Source: Allantophomopsis cytisporea (taxonomy: Eukaryota > Ascomycota > Leotiomycetes > Phacidiales > Phacidiaceae). Taken from it: 64,000 nucleotides of DNA. Under the pieces are notes generated by a model. That model ran no database searches, had not been told where the DNA came from, and saw only the letters and a program-made list of their open reading frames with translations. The stretch is taken from positions 2,232,001-2,296,000 of the forward strand of contig CP103023.1 in the NCBI GenBank assembly GCA_024752435.1, written 5' to 3'. Positions within the stretch are counted from its first letter, which is position 1. Every line of letters begins with the position of its first letter. Positions 46,521-56,410 of the stretch are shown here, one piece after another. Made by a program: the position numbers and the translations under genes.

Positions 46521-47057
46521 CCGAAAGCAAGAAAAGCGCATCCAGACATCATCGTGAGAAGTAGCTGTGTCTATACACCTGACAGCACCCTTTCAGTCCT
46601 GCCTTCCTTCCTTCCTTCCGTCATTTCACTTCCATCCAAGGCCTACCTACCATAAAGTGAAAGATTGCCGCGGAAACAAAATACACCAGTCGCAATTCAG
46701 TTCCAACTTTCTACTTCGAACGGTATAAGTACGCACTATCTTGGCGACAACCAGCAGGAAGGAGCTACCTCAGGCCTCAGCGTAGCCCTCGTCATCCAAG
46801 GCGAGCTCGAGCGAAATAACACTCCCTCCCATCTTCGAAGCCATTCAACAGCCGTCATCCTCAGCGCTCATTCTCTTCACTGCATGGTCTTCAATTAGAT
46901 CTTCGAGGCACCACTCTGCTTAAAGCAAATTGCAGCTTCGCGATCTATGTTGACCGGTGTCAGCCGCCTCTAGACTCAACACTCTGCTGGCATTCCACGC
47001 AGATACGTCGATATCGATTATCCATCACAACTTGTCTCAACGCATCACTCTGCAAAT

Positions 47058-49219
47058 ATGGGAAACGCATGCTCGTCATGCTGTGGAGGTCAGTGAACGC
47101 AGCGAGATGAATATATGTTCCGTGAGAATGTTCACTAATTCGCTGCCTTTGATAGGCCGATCTCAAAATGGACCTTATGAGCAGGTCTTAGCCGATAGCG
47201 AAAGAGAGGCCGTAGCGGATCTGCTACAGTATTTAGAGAACGTATGCCTCCTCGATGACTGCCCTACGCTCCTTCTACAAATACTAATGGCTTCTCCAGC
47301 GCGGCGAAACAGACTTCTTCTCCGGTGAACCTCTACGAGCACTCAGCACTCTTGTCTATTCCGAAAATGTCGACCTTCAGCGAAGCGCAAGCTTGACCTT
47401 TGCTGAGATCACCGAGCGAGGTATGTCCAAGTCTCGAATCCTGTCCTGTCAATATCCCATCACAATCCATCCATTTTCCAAATCGGGATGAGGGTGAAAC
47501 GTATATGCCCCACCTTTGGGGGGATACCTGTCAAATAATATCCCGTGGCATGTCCTGATAAAGTCTTTGACACATCAATACTTGAGGGTGCAAGAGCAAT
47601 AGGTACTGACTGATTATATTAGATGTTCGCGAAGTCGATCGCGATACTCTTGAGCCTATCTTATTTCTTCTCCAAAGCCCGGATATCGAAGTCCAGCGAG
47701 CAGCCAGCGCAGCACTTGGAAACCTGGCAGTCAACAGTATGTTCCCTTCCTTTCTCATTGAACAAGGAAATGTATAGAGACTTACAAAACGTAGCCGAAA
47801 ACAAAGTCGCGATTGTCCTCCTTGGTGGATTATCCCCACTTATCAGACAGATGATGTCTACAAACGTCGAAGTGCAGTGTAATGCAGTTGGATGCATTAC
47901 GAATTTGGCAACCCACGAAGACAACAAAGCGAAGATTGCGCGATCTGGAGCTTTGGGCCCACTGACAAGATTGGCCAAGTCGAAAGATATGCGTGTTCAG
48001 AGAAATGCTACTGGCGCTCTGCTCAACATGACACATTCTGGTAGGCAGCAGTATAAACCAAATTCTTGGATACTACTGACATATCCTAGATGACAACCGC
48101 CAGCAGCTTGTAAATGCCGGCGCAATACCAGTCCTGGTACAACTCCTCTCATCCTCTGATGTCGATGTTCAATATTACTGCACTACTGCTTTGAGCAATA
48201 TCGCTGTCGATTCGAACAACCGCAAGAAGCTTGCACAGAACGAAAATAGACTGATTCAGTCACTTGTAAACCTCATGGATTCATCTTCACCAAAAGTACA
48301 GTGCCAGGCTGCCTTGGCTCTACGAAATCTTGCTTCGGACGAAAAATACCAACTCGAGATTGTGCGAGCAAGGGGACTTCCACCTCTCTTGCGACTTCTC
48401 CAATCATCATACTTACCTCTTATTCTATCTGCGGTTGCCTGCATTCGAAACATCTCCATACACCCTCACAACGAGTCACCTATCATTGATGCTGGATTTT
48501 TGAAGCCACTGGTCGATTTGCTTGGGTCTACGGATAACGAGGAAATCCAGTGCCATGCCATATCAACCCTTCGGAACCTTGCAGCTAGCTCGGATCGGAA
48601 CAAGCAGTTGGTACTTGAAGCTGGTGCAGTACAGAAGTGCAAGCAGTTGGTTCTTGACGTCCCCCTTAGTGTCCAGTCGGAGATGACTGCGGCTATTGCT
48701 GTCCTGGCACTTAGTGACGAACTCAAGAGCCACCTCTTGAATCTTGGTGTATTCGATGTTTTGATTCCTCTTACTGCCTCCGAAAGCATCGAAGTACAAG
48801 GGAACAGTGCAGCTGCTCTGGGTAATCTGTCCTCGAAGGGTAAGTCTAACATTTGCTACAGCCATATTAGTGAAGATCGCTGACGCAATACAGTTGGTGA
48901 TTACTCGATATTTATTCAGGATTGGACAGAACCAAAGGGCGGCATCCACGGATATTTGCAGAGATTCTTGGCAAGTGGCGATGCTACCTTCCAGCATATT
49001 GCAATCTGGACGCTTCTCCAGCTTTTGGAATCCGAGGATAAGAAGCTCATCAGCTTGATTGGAAAGTCCGAAGAGATCGTTCAGATGATCAAGACGATCG
49101 CCGACAAACAAATCGAGTCTGATGATGAGGGCGACGAAGACGGCGAGGGAGAGGTTGTCCAACTCGCGCAGAGATCGCTCCAACTTCTGGGACAGCAACC
49201 ATCCCATATCGAAGGCTGA
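47058..49219 (+). CDS. VAC8: Vacuolar armadillo-repeat protein VAC8
   Basis: Seven exons: 47058-47088, 47156-47241, 47300-47420, 47623-47736, 47795-48040, 48090-48839 and 48894-49219 (557 residues). The N-terminus MGNACSSCCG carries Gly2 for myristoylation and Cys5, Cys8 and Cys9 for palmitoylation, which anchor VAC8 to the vacuole membrane. About eleven armadillo repeats follow, visible as AALGNLAV, AVGCITNLATH, ATGALLNMTH, TTALSNIAVD, ALALRNLASD and AISTLRNLAA. VAC8 scaffolds nucleus-vacuole junctions, vacuole inheritance, homotypic fusion and Atg13-dependent autophagy. The acidic end (SDDEGDEDGEGE) precedes the last helix. Six introns are many for this window, and most interrupt at the same codon phase (after base 1), several at repeat boundaries. 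Exon 1 encodes just the lipid anchor. The length matches fungal VAC8. Confidence 0.97.
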
Positions 49220-49613
49220 TTTGCGAAACTTTCACGGGTCTCTTAATTAATACTTGCATTTATGGACGTGGTATGGCGTGGTGTTTTTGGCGTATATAAT
49301 GAGGCTATGCATCTTTCAAAGCGAGCATTGGAAGAGTAGAGAATTGTCAGACACCACCTCTCATGACAGGGATTTTGGAGGTTCAACGAATTTACCATTT
49401 CGGTCCAACTCTTTCTTCGTTTACTTTGAAATCCTTACCATTACTAGTGGTTTTAAGCGTCAGGTACTTCATGTAATTAGGTTGCGAGTTGTAGAGATAT
49501 CCACATTGTTCCAGTAGAACACACGTTCGGAGATGCAAGCTGAACTGTCAAGAGCTTCTCTATTTCATGGATTTGAGAGCTCATCTGCCTTACGCCTATA
49601 CCCATTCTAGGCT
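49220..49613. other. Intergenic, convergent VAC8 and IMP1 ends
   Basis: 394 bp of 3' sequence from both genes. No other feature is seen. Confidence 0.5.
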
Positions 49614-50202
49614 CTACTTCTTTTGTACAGGTTCCAGGCTATTGGCTATCCACCTTCGTTCGGACCAAGGCAAAAATTTGGCAACTACTTTACCGCTGAC
49701 AAGACCGAGTGGAATAGGTCCAAATATTCTTGAATCTCTTGATGCCGACAAATTATCACCAACTACCCAGCAGTGTCCTCGGGGTACCTTCACAAATCAG
49801 CGAATGATGATACATTGTAAATCCTGAGATTTCACGTACTTGTAGCATATTATCACTGCCACTTCCTGGTGTATCTCTCATGACATAGTCCCCTTCTAAG
49901 CCCACAACCCTCTTTACTATGTGCCCACCGGTATCCACCACCGAATCGAATTGCACGACATCGCCCACCTTCACACTGCGACCTCTACGGTAAGATTTGT
50001 CGATGAGCAGCCAGTCCCCGTCGACCTCGAATGTCGGTAGCATCGAAGCTCCTCCCGACGGCCCGAACGAGTAGAAGTAGTCCCAGAAGATGTGCAAGCA
50101 GATGTATGTCTGCATCGTAGCCTTGAAGACGCGAAATGGGTGACCTGCATACCGATGCTGTGCTGCCGCAACGGGCGCCCGGAATCGTGAGAAGATCGTC
50201 AT
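49614..50202 (-). CDS. IMP1: Mitochondrial inner membrane protease subunit 1 (S26 family)
   Basis: Two exons, 50202-49840 and 49787-49614 (178 residues). The 52-nt intron joins NMLQ|VPRGHCWVVGDN. IMP1 is a signal-peptidase-like serine protease that removes sorting signals from proteins entering the intermembrane space. An N-terminal segment (about 30-48) is hydrophobic enough to anchor it. The catalytic Ser53 is in GGASMLPTF and Lys97 in GGHIVKRVVGLEGD. The box-E GDNLSASRDSR is in the second exon. It lacks the C-terminal extension of larger signal peptidases, as expected. A longer in-frame start at 50352 would add 50 residues and run into the neighbouring promoter; I prefer 50202. The gene is head to head with mitochondrial IF-3, another mitochondrial protein gene. 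Confidence 0.94.
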
Positions 50203-50425
50203 GAGACCATGTGTGCTGCGAGTTGTTGGCCTCACCTCATCAAAGCATAGGTACCTGGTATTGTTCCCGTTGCGGCCTTTATCGGACGTCTTCACTGAAT
50301 GACGACGAAGAAAAATACCTGAGGCTGCAAGCCAGCCTTGCGCATTCCCCAAAATACCTACGATTGACCTATGACCTCAAGCTTTATCGTACCTTCAATT
50401 ATCAACATACGATTATCACAGCATA
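50203..50425. promoter_or_regulatory. Bidirectional promoter of IMP1 and mitochondrial IF-3
   Basis: Only 223 bp separate the two ATGs, so the genes must share promoter DNA. I see no TATA box. The geometry is certain; co-regulation is inferred. Confidence 0.6.
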
Positions 50426-51229
50426 ATGAAGTCAACAAGATGCCTATTCAGCTCGGCGGCAGCTCTGCGAGGAGTCTTCATCCAGCCAGCTGAGCTCTGT
50501 CGCGCACCCCTCCGGCAAGCGCCTCAGACTCTCCACCATGCCTCACGACCACTCGCCATCCAGGCACGCACCTATGCCACAAAAGGACCGCCAGTGAAAA
50601 GCCGCCTGCCGCAGAACTCAGAGATTAAAGCGCGCGAGATAGATGTGGTAGACTCGGACAATAAGATCCACTACAACGTGTCGACTCGCGACGTCCTGCG
50701 GGATATCGATCTCACCACCCACATCCTCAAGACCGTCAGCGAGCCGGAGGACGGCGGGCGACCTCTGTGCAAGGTCTTTTCGAAGCAGGCCATCAAGGAG
50801 GCGTACCGAGCGAAGCAGGAGGCCCCGAAGGCCCCGAAGATAAAGGTCAAGGCTGTGGAATTGAATTGGGCCATTGACGAGAATGATTTGGGGCATCGGT
50901 TGGACAAGATCAGGGAGTTCTTGAGGAATGGGTGGAAGGTCGATGTGATGTTTGATAAGAAGCGCAAGGGGAAGGCGGCGACGCTAGAGCAGTGTGAGAG
51001 CGTGCTTGAGACTGTGAGGGATGCGCTGAATGAGGTTCCTGGGGCGAAGGAGTGGAAACCGCAAGAGGGCAAGATTGAGAAGCAGCTTTTGATGTTTTGG
51101 CAGGGCACGCTGCAGAAGGGTGAGCCGGTTACGAAGCAAATGACCCATAAACAGGCTTTGCATGCGGAGAAGATGGCTAAGAAGGAGGCTAGAAGGGCCG
51201 CGAAAGAAGCTTTAGGCGAAGCTGTATAG
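50426..51229 (+). CDS. AIM23: Mitochondrial translation initiation factor IF-3
   Basis: An intronless frame of 267 residues. The N-terminus (MKSTRCLFSSAAALRGVF, continuing to QARTYATKG) is an Arg/Ser/Ala-rich mitochondrial presequence. Residues about 64-130 form the N-terminal IF-3 domain (LPQNSEIKAREIDVVDSD) and about 138-235 the C-terminal domain (KVKAVELNWAIDENDLGHRL, then KVDVMFDKKRKG). Mitochondrial IF-3 keeps the small ribosomal subunit free and tests start codon pairing; the fungal members correspond to yeast Aim23. The C-terminal tail is Lys/Ala/Glu-rich (KEARRAAKEALGEA), as in many fungal members. The 3' half is unusually rich in GAG/AAG codons, but the frame is uninterrupted. Confidence 0.9.
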   Translation: MKSTRCLFSSAAALRGVFIQPAELCRAPLRQAPQTLHHASRPLAIQARTYATKGPPVKSRLPQNSEIKAREIDVVDSDNKIHYNVSTRDVLRDIDLTTHILKTVSEPEDGGRPLCKVFSKQAIKEAYRAKQEAPKAPKIKVKAVELNWAIDENDLGHRLDKIREFLRNGWKVDVMFDKKRKGKAATLEQCESVLETVRDALNEVPGAKEWKPQEGKIEKQLLMFWQGTLQKGEPVTKQMTHKQALHAEKMAKKEARRAAKEALGEAV

Positions 51230-51395
51230 TTGGTGCATGGGAGCGTGTGTTGATGGAAAGAGTTGAAGACATCATGTGAGACTAGCATAGGGGTCTTGTG
51301 TGTACTGGAATGATAATGCTAGTCGCAAGACCAAAGTGACTTCTTGATACTCTCCATTCGCCATAACTCCTAAATTCAATAATAACAACGCAGCC

Positions 51396-51758
51396 TTATC
51401 TGGGCATCTGACTGCCCCTTACTTTCTTTTGCTCCCTGCTATTTTCAGGGCCCTTCTTCATCAGATCAGCTAGACCCAAGTCCTTCCAAGCGCTCTCCTT
51501 GACCTTTTGAGTGGCCCTCTGAATTCCGAATGCTGCGTGCTGATCAGGAACAACGTCGTCTTCATCTTCTGGGTTCAGAGGCTGGTGCTGAGGAGGGACA
51601 TATATGTCATCTGCGGGCAGCTTCTCTTTGCAGAAATCTTCGAAGAGGTCCGCATCTCTTGCGCGGGTGAAGTGGATGTAGGTATGAGAGGAGTCACGAG
51701 ACTATCATAGAATCAGCTATGAGATAGAAAGAGAACTTGAACAGTGTAATGTTACCAT
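51396..51758 (-). CDS. Small conserved-looking unknown protein, first exon is the ATG only
   Basis: Two exons: 51758-51756 (the ATG alone) and 51701-51396 (102 residues in all). The 54-nt intron has GTAACA, a CTGATT branch-like site and GATAG. Upstream of the second exon the frame meets a stop, and the exon has no early ATG of its own. Splicing from the ATG is the simplest way to start SRDSSHTYIHFTRARDADLF. The product is soluble, acidic in the middle (NPEDEDDVVPDQ) and Lys-rich at the end (DLMKKGPENSREQKK). I do not recognise a domain. No signal peptide or membrane segment is seen. It converges on mitochondrial IF-3 with 166 bp between the stops. Confidence 0.6.
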
Positions 51759-52592
51759 TATGATATATATTGTGTGGTGTTGTGGCCCTCAGTATGATAA
51801 AGTGGCGATGGTGTACCGCGGTCCTGCTCTCTTGAAAGTACTCTGAAACAAATTAGGAGCTGACCGAAGCTTGGTAATAGCCAAGAAAAAGAGATTGCAG
51901 CCTGAGAGTTTGATTTGAAACTATGTAAGAAAACAACAAGATTTGTTTGGAGTCTCATGTTTTAGAGTAATGGCTCTTTCTGAGTTGGGCATTAAGACCT
52001 TCTGGGGGCAACGATATGCAGTCGAGATAAACAAAGCCCAAATTCAAAGTATCATAAGAAATAGTTCGACATACCTTGACTGCTGATGTGAAACTATAAT
52101 CTCCGACCTAGCAATCCATATACCAGTCTCGCTTTTACTTCATGTGAATTTCCCGACAATTTATGACTCTTTTTGACTGTCATGCGGGAAGATATTATGT
52201 TTGAAGTCAACAACCGTTAAAGGCACCCACTAGCCACACAACACCAGCCGCTCACTTTCTGCCGCGCTCCGCTCTGGGAGCTCTTAAAAGAGACACCGCC
52301 TTCCTCTCAAACATCTCCGGTCAAATAAACCACCGTTCCGAGCGCTAAGCTACATTCGCGACATGCCGCTCCGCAAGAAGAAGAAGAAAACCGTGATTGG
52401 TCCAAGCGAACTCGCTTACATTAACAAAGCCCTAGAAATTCACAGATCGCAGTCCGAGTGTGAGGAGGCCTTGGAATTTGACGACGACGAGCCGACTGAC
52501 CTTGCCAACGACAAACGACCTCCACGACTCGAGCCCAACAAGCCTCTCACGGTTACCTCTAATACCTCCGACTCAGTCGACAACCACCCAAC
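51759..52592. promoter_or_regulatory. Divergent upstream region of the small unknown gene and RPS29
   Basis: 834 bp. The RPS29 side (from about 52300) has a C/T-rich leader-like stretch with an ATG at 52363 that opens a long frame entering RPS29 in another frame (listed separately). A possible 5' UTR intron with donor GTGAGG at 52460 and acceptor CTCAG near 52576 would also fit. No TATA box is certain. Confidence 0.45.
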
Positions 52593-53017
52593 ATGTCTCA
52601 CGAGAGCGTCTGGAACTCTCGCCCACGCACCTACGGAAAGGGCTCCCGCGCCTGGTACGTTTTTTCTCCAATCGTCAAGACAAGAGACGCGTTTGAGGAT
52701 TGAGCTGCAGAGCGAGTGCAGCGGCCATCAGATACACAGAACGAAGAGCTGGAAGCATGGCTGGAATCTAAAGAGTAGACCTGGCTAACGTGTGATTGTT
52801 AATAGCCGCGTCTGCACCCACAAGGCCGGTCTCATCCGCAAGTACGGCCTCAACATCTGCCGTCAATGCTTCCGTGAGAAGGCCTCCGACATTGGATTCA
52901 TCAAGGTACGCTTCAAAGATACCGTGGTTTGCGAAGGGCTTGCGATCTAACCAACTTTACAGCACCGTTAAGCCAACAACCGAAGACGCCTCGAAGAGAA
53001 AGGAAAATGTCAATTAG
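52363..53017 (+). CDS. Upstream ORF that overlaps all of RPS29 in another frame
   Basis: An ATG at 52363 opens a frame that stays open to 52654. If the two RPS29 introns are removed (52655-52805 and 52906-52962), it continues through to a TAG at 53015-53017, giving 148 codons. It starts MPLRKKKKKTVIGPSELAY, has an acidic patch (EFDDDEPTD) and becomes Ser/Thr/Ala/Pro-rich where it overlaps RPS29. The overlap part is what an alternate frame of an Arg-rich protein usually looks like, and the 76 upstream codons are the part that needs explaining. It may be a regulatory uORF, a second product, or chance. Confidence 0.25.
52593..52971 (+). CDS. RPS29: 40S ribosomal protein uS14 (S29)
   Basis: Three exons: 52593-52654, 52806-52905 and 52963-52971 (56 residues). 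The last exon carries only His, Arg and the stop. Joins are GSRAC|RVCTHKAG and GFIK|HR. It is the cytosolic small-subunit protein uS14, near the decoding-side head of the 40S subunit. The zinc-binding cysteines are Cys21, Cys24, Cys39 and Cys42 (CRVC...CRQC). The start MSHESVWNSRPRTYG is conserved across eukaryotes and fixes the ATG. Length and end (FIKHR) are near those of other eukaryotes. The first intron (151 nt) is long for this window; I see no clear snoRNA boxes in it. Confidence 0.97.
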
Positions 53018-53576
53018 AACGCCTTTGACCTTGGAGGACGCGATCGCGATGCGGATTGAGCTGAACGAAATGTGAAAATGGGCATGGTTGGAGTTCTACG
53101 GATCGTGTTTGCGAATGCTATGTGTGAAGGAGAGGAGGATTTGTTATGTCTTACGCAGCTTGCTCGTACTCGGAGGAACGTCTGAACATAGATGGGGAAT
53201 CTGGGTTGGAGTGTAGTTTTCGTGTTGGCAGTACAATCAAATCGACTTCGACACATGCGTCTCGCTTGTTTATGGGAAGTGGGGGATTGCTCGTTGTTCA
53301 TGGTTGTACCTGGATGATTTATTCTGAACGGTTACTTCTGCGTAGCTTTCACAATACCACCCTGTTCGCAATCACGAAGTGGCAATTGTTTCGTGGCATG
53401 TGAAGATATGTGAGGTCGAAATAACAAGTGCAGGTTATCAGCTGGCTACGAGTCGATCTTTCCCATCAACAGGTCCATTGCGCCTCACTAGCCTTTCTTC
53501 TATGTTATACTTTCTTAATCTTGTCCTTCACCTCTGTCAATCGAGGTAAACTTGCCGGTTTGGAAACACATATCTT
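52972..53576. other. Intergenic, convergent
   Basis: 605 bp of 3' sequence between RPS29 and the carboxylesterase. No other feature is recognised. It marks the change from housekeeping genes to the accessory block. Confidence 0.5.
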
Positions 53577-55820
53577 CTATACTGCACGAAGTCCACTACA
53601 GCCAAGAATTCTTTGCTCAGTCCATAACTTGAGTCCTTCTGAGCGGTAGACATCTTCTTCCACATATGAGGCATCAGCCGTGAAAACCATATTCTCGCCA
53701 GCAACTCCATAATCAGGCCATAAAAGGCTAATATCCTTCGAATTCAAGGGGTTTGGCATTAAATGATGGATAAAGGATACCCATGAACCCGTCATGAACC
53801 GAGCCAGCCGGAGATCCGAATCTCTGGGTCCAAGTGGACTGCTGATATCTGGGTTGGTGTTACTGAACACATAAGTTATCTGTAAAACAAAGTCAGCTAT
53901 TTCCCCCCATGGTATTGACTAGGAAAAACTACCTCCGTGCCATGAGTTGCTCCAGAACTCATGAGTGCATGCCATGGGACCTGGTGTTCGTCAGTATTCA
54001 AGTGGGTTAATTATCTGACTTGTATGCTGACTTGGGTGAACCGGTAACTGAAGATAGCGTTTCCAGCAGCAGATAGTAGACCAGTGATCCAGCGTCTTGT
54101 AGAGTGCTCAATCGCGTCTCCAAAGATAAGATAGCTCTGGTCCCAAATCAGTGTCTGAAAGTCATATATTTCCCGGAGAAAAGAACATACTCGTTTATCC
54201 ATCAGTCCACTGGATAGCAGTCCAGAGCCGGTGTTCATCGGTACCCCCTGCGCAGGATCATCAGGATAGATCTCGAAAAGCTTTGTGAAAGCACTTTCAT
54301 CAATAGTGTAGCTAGCTATGTTTTATTAACATGGAGCTCTAAATTCTCCCAAGAAATATTGACTGATAGGTACATACAAGCATTGGCCTCAATAAGAGCT
54401 TCTTGCAGTTCTTCCGTTGTGTTTGTGCCAGAGGCAACGAGAATTGTGCCCTCGTCGTTATTGACTTAAAAGCATTAGCTGGGTTCCGAATGATAAATAT
54501 TGGATGATCTATCCTACCTCCCATCAAGAGTGGTACAGAAATAAAACTACCCTTATTAAACAGCTCTACGGGATGCGCTTGCATGAAATCTCCGTCTATA
54601 GATGGAAGGAAATCTGCATAGTAGCTGAGGGAGACATTGAAAAGCAAGTCATTATCGAGGGTCTTCAGACAAGCAATATCATCACATCCCGTATCATTAA
54701 GAAATTTCTGATAAGTCAACTGTCGAATATCCGAGATATTCCAGTTACAGGGCATGTCGTAGAAACTGCCACTTTCAACAATAGCTATTTAGACGTCATT
54801 AGTGCTTAATCATCAAAATCAATCTGTCGATAACTCACCTGCTCGAAATAAATTGTCATCCCGACCACCATATGCAACTAGGTGCTGAAGAATTCCAGTC
54901 CCACCAGCGCTCTCTCCCATGATAGTGACTTCGTCGCCATTCCCTCCAAATGCACCAATGTTCTCTTTTACCCATTGAAATGCTAGACGTTGGTCTAATA
55001 GACCTAGATTCTCAATTCCCAGCTCGTGAGGCTCGTCACCAGATGGGAATCCATAGAAAAGTAATCGGTATTGGATGGAAACAAATATCTATGTTGAACA
55101 TCAATGTTAGCTACTACTGACTGCTGGACAGACGTAGGAGTATAATTATTTTAAGCACATACGATTGGAGACTCTAATTCCACCGATCTCTGAACTGCCA
55201 TAGTACACACGAATTAGTCCGTGCTACAATACACCAAATGCATGGGAGTAAGTCGCAACAGAAGTATTGCTCACCAATATAACTACCATTGAGTTGAGGA
55301 TCAACCGCGCTACCACCCCAGAAACCACCGCCACTAGATAAAGTAAATCAAATGATCAAGGTCAATTCTCGATTAGCCGACTTACTGAATCCAAATGACT
55401 ACGGGCAGGGCACTATCTTCCTGCACACCGTCTGGTCTAATGATGTTGAGTGTAAGACAGTCTTCAGTGTACTCGTATCCAAAGGTATCGCTATTTGAGC
55501 CGTAACATATCGACGAATAATTGCTTTGAAAGAGTGTTAGTATACCATTTCACACTTCTTCCCTTTGATTAGACGAACGTTGCATCCAGACTTCCCGGAA
55601 ATTTCGATGTACGAGGTACTGACTGCTCGAACCGCTGAGGTGGATCCGAATATGGAATTCCTGCAAAGAGATCTTGGCCAAAAGTTGGCAGGTGTCGTCC
55701 AACAACGGTTCCATTTGCAATCAGCACCTTGGGCGCAGATGTTGCATTGGTCGTGATCGAACTGCACAAAGCCTGTGCAACCAAGCCTAGACTGATTGAC
55801 AGATGAGTTATAGGCTTCAT
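53577..55820 (-). CDS. Secreted type-B carboxylesterase/lipase
   Basis: Eleven exons: 55820-55579, 55523-55386, 55333-55275, 55194-55163, 55088-54839, 54784-54518, 54464-54378, 54315-54191, 54136-54032, 53980-53933 and 53879-53577 (551 residues). I assembled them from splice sites and family sequence; the exon 8/9 boundary is the least certain. A signal peptide covers about residues 1-19. The oxyanion loop is HGGGFWGG (127-134), and the catalytic triad is Ser217 in GESAGG, Glu334 in GVNNDEG and His448 in GATHGTE. All three are present, so it should be an active alpha/beta hydrolase. The substrate is unknown; fungal members include lipases, cholinesterase-like and ester-detoxifying enzymes. 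Ten introns are far more than in any other gene here. A shorter splice form retaining intron 8 would be out of frame only partly, so alternative forms are possible. Confidence 0.9.
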
Positions 55821-56410
55821 CTCTCAAGAAAAGGAGTCGGAACCGGACTTCTCTTCGCTAACCTAAGTTGATATAAGTCTGTCTAGAAAGCGGACTTTAT
55901 CAAGGGAAAACTCTTATAGATATCAGATCGCTCTCCATCCTTTCTTATCATTGAACCAGCTAGGTCCGTGCTAAAGCAAAAGGGAAGTATGTATATATAC
56001 TGTGTTGATAAGATAGCAATCCACTTCGTAAAGTGGAAAATATAATGTCGACATTTACGGAATATACATCGGGTAGTTGACGGAACCACATAATTTCACT
56101 CTCAGCGGTCGGGTACATGTACCCGACTATCTGATAAGGTGCCATGAAACCCACGGGATTCCGATCTATTCCATTATACTTCCAGAATGTGAACTTAAGT
56201 TATGTAATAGAAGGAGCAATGTTGTAGAGATTTGTATATTTAGTAAATGTATGTTTTCGTAGTTATCATAAAATCGACAATAATATGAATATAATCATTG
56301 ATACAAGAAATTCGAGAACTTGAATGATTCTGAAGATTTCAGTTTCGAAATATTTAATGCTCTTCAAATTGATCTTAACTAACCAAAGACCTTATGCAAA
56401 TTTGGTAATA
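55821..56410. other. Intergenic between tandem minus-strand genes
   Basis: 590 bp, AT-rich, holding the esterase promoter and the 3' UTR of the rhodopsin-like gene. GGGTACATGTACCC at 56110-56123 is a perfect 14-bp palindrome. No other feature is seen. Confidence 0.5.

Larger units (their letters stand above)
42836..47057. other. 4.2-kb repeat-rich gene-poor interval between SNF4 and VAC8
   Basis: No convincing gene on either strand. The interval is full of simple sequence: an 8-bp unit array, poly-T, a purine-rich tract, a TATATCTG array, ATC/AAC trinucleotides, paired pentanucleotide arrays, an A-rich tract and CCTT repeats. Several of these are listed separately. An open frame of 183 codons (44054-44605) runs through poly-T sequence and looks accidental. 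Both ends must carry promoters, and the VAC8 side has a long leader-like C/A-rich region. Confidence 0.5.
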
